The position numbers and the translations under genes were made by a program. From NCBI GenBank assembly GCA_043744275.1, contig JAYTUY010000238.1, forward strand, positions 1 through 14,635: a stretch of 14,635 bases of DNA, written 5' to 3'. Shown in pieces: positions 14,131 through 14,635 of the stretch; within the stretch, counting starts at the first letter, position 1, and each line of letters begins with the position of its first letter. The DNA is from JAAFJT01 sp043744275 (lineage in GTDB: Bacteria > Bacteroidota > Bacteroidia > Chitinophagales > Saprospiraceae). The notes under the pieces are model-generated. The model ran no database searches. It worked only from the letters and a program-made list of their open reading frames with translations, and was not told the origin of the DNA.

Positions 14131-14562
14131 ATGGCATTACCCAATATTTTCAGCAAAGAAGAATCCAATAATATCATTCAGAGAATCTATGGCTTGACGC
14201 CCAACACTCAGCCTCAATGGGGCAAAATGGCAGTCGCTCAAATGTTAGCGCATTGTAATGTGACTTATGAAATGATGTATGAAAACATTCACCCAAAACC
14301 AAATGCTTTTCTTAAAGTTATTTTAAAGTTATTGGTGAAAAATAAAGTGGTCAGCGAAACGCCTTATGGGCATAATGGAAAAACAGCCCCTCAGTTTATC
14401 ATTAAAGATACTAAAAATTTTGACCTTGAAAAACAACGCCTCATTGACTATATCAACAGAACTCAAGCCTTAGGTGAAGATCATTTTGACAATAAAGAGT
14501 CGCATTCTTTTGGAGCATTGACTAAAATTGAATGGAATAATTTCACTACCGTACACATTTAA
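14131..14562 (+). CDS. DUF1569 (DinB-like) protein, C-terminus shortened
   Basis: A 143-residue cytoplasmic protein of the DUF1569 family, a branch of the DinB/YfiT four-helix metalloprotein fold; activity unknown. Landmarks are IYGLTPNTQPQWGKMAVAQMLAHC (W30-G-K-M, M38-L-A-H41-C), the mid-protein SETPYGHNGKTAP, and SHSFGALTKIEWNNF (H125). The family usually ends with 'KHLDHHLRQF', whose histidines belong to the likely metal site. Here the chain stops after FTTVHI (H142) and the DHH part is missing. The last bases of the window do not resume it in another frame. This could be a natural short form, a truncation by rearrangement, or loss of the last ten or so residues by mutation. The ATG at 14131 is the normal start. 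Confidence 0.82.
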   Translation: MALPNIFSKEESNNIIQRIYGLTPNTQPQWGKMAVAQMLAHCNVTYEMMYENIHPKPNAFLKVILKLLVKNKVVSETPYGHNGKTAPQFIIKDTKNFDLEKQRLIDYINRTQALGEDHFDNKESHSFGALTKIEWNNFTTVHI

Positions 14563-14635
14563 AAAGAAAAAAAGTTGATTGACATTATGAGATAAAAGAC
14601 AAAAAGCAAGTGGGTACATTTGTACAAAACCACCT
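14563..14635. other. Window end, non-coding as far as visible
   Basis: AT-rich DNA with a small perfect inverted repeat GTACA-TT-TGTAC at 14614-14625. No gene start is visible before the window ends. Confidence 0.4.

Overview
The window reads as chromosomal DNA of a member of the Bacteroidota. It is AT-rich, start codons lack Shine-Dalgarno motifs, and at least one upstream region carries a TAnnTTTG-type -7 element. The gene content also fits: a DUF1573 lipoprotein, a PorV/PorQ-like outer-membrane protein, futalosine hydrolase (menaquinone by the futalosine route), a very large secreted TPR protein and a small 'TSCE' lipoprotein. I cannot place it below phylum with confidence; an uncultured Chitinophagales/Saprospirales-type lineage is a guess.

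Layout. 1-3144 (+): a period-21 tandem repeat running into the trmD start, then trmD, a DUF1573 lipoprotein with a strong terminator, and a sodium:solute symporter. 3145-3284: a large inverted repeat filling the gap between convergent genes. 3283-4821 (-): a PorV-like barrel followed by mqnB, probably co-transcribed. 4851-4996: a second, near-perfect 44-bp inverted repeat with a third copy of its GCCCCAGAGGGGC core in the loop. 5029-9896 (-): a 1041-residue secreted TPR protein followed by a TonB-receptor-like barrel, probably one transcription unit. 10146-11123 (+): a lipoprotein with a possible DUF6973-like core. 11207-12484 (-): a membrane-anchored pentapeptide-repeat protein. 12485-13078: no intact gene, but the C-terminal end of a frameshifted DUF72 gene lies on the minus strand. 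13079-13264 (-): small lipoprotein. 13488-14562 (+): an unknown exported protein and a C-terminally shortened DUF1569 protein.

The most striking signal is not a gene. A 12-bp word, ACCCCCTCAGTA (TACTGAGGGGGT on the other strand), occurs six times exactly, four more times with one difference and twice with one C fewer: 12 sites in 14.6 kb, about one per 1.2 kb. The chance expectation for an exact 12-mer here is about 0.002. Sites lie on both strands, inside genes and between them, and inside genes they are read in different frames and as different peptides. Selection or copying therefore acts on the DNA, not on a protein. Density, mixed orientation and genic placement resemble the DNA uptake sequences of Neisseria and Pasteurellaceae. 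I know of no such system described in Bacteroidota. A protein-binding site, a recombination signal or a regulatory element remains possible, and the four sites just upstream of start codons all point toward that gene.

The genes do not form a single pathway. The common theme is the cell envelope: two outer-membrane barrels, a periplasmic TPR protein, four lipoproteins or exported proteins, and two integral membrane proteins, alongside housekeeping functions (tRNA modification, menaquinone synthesis).
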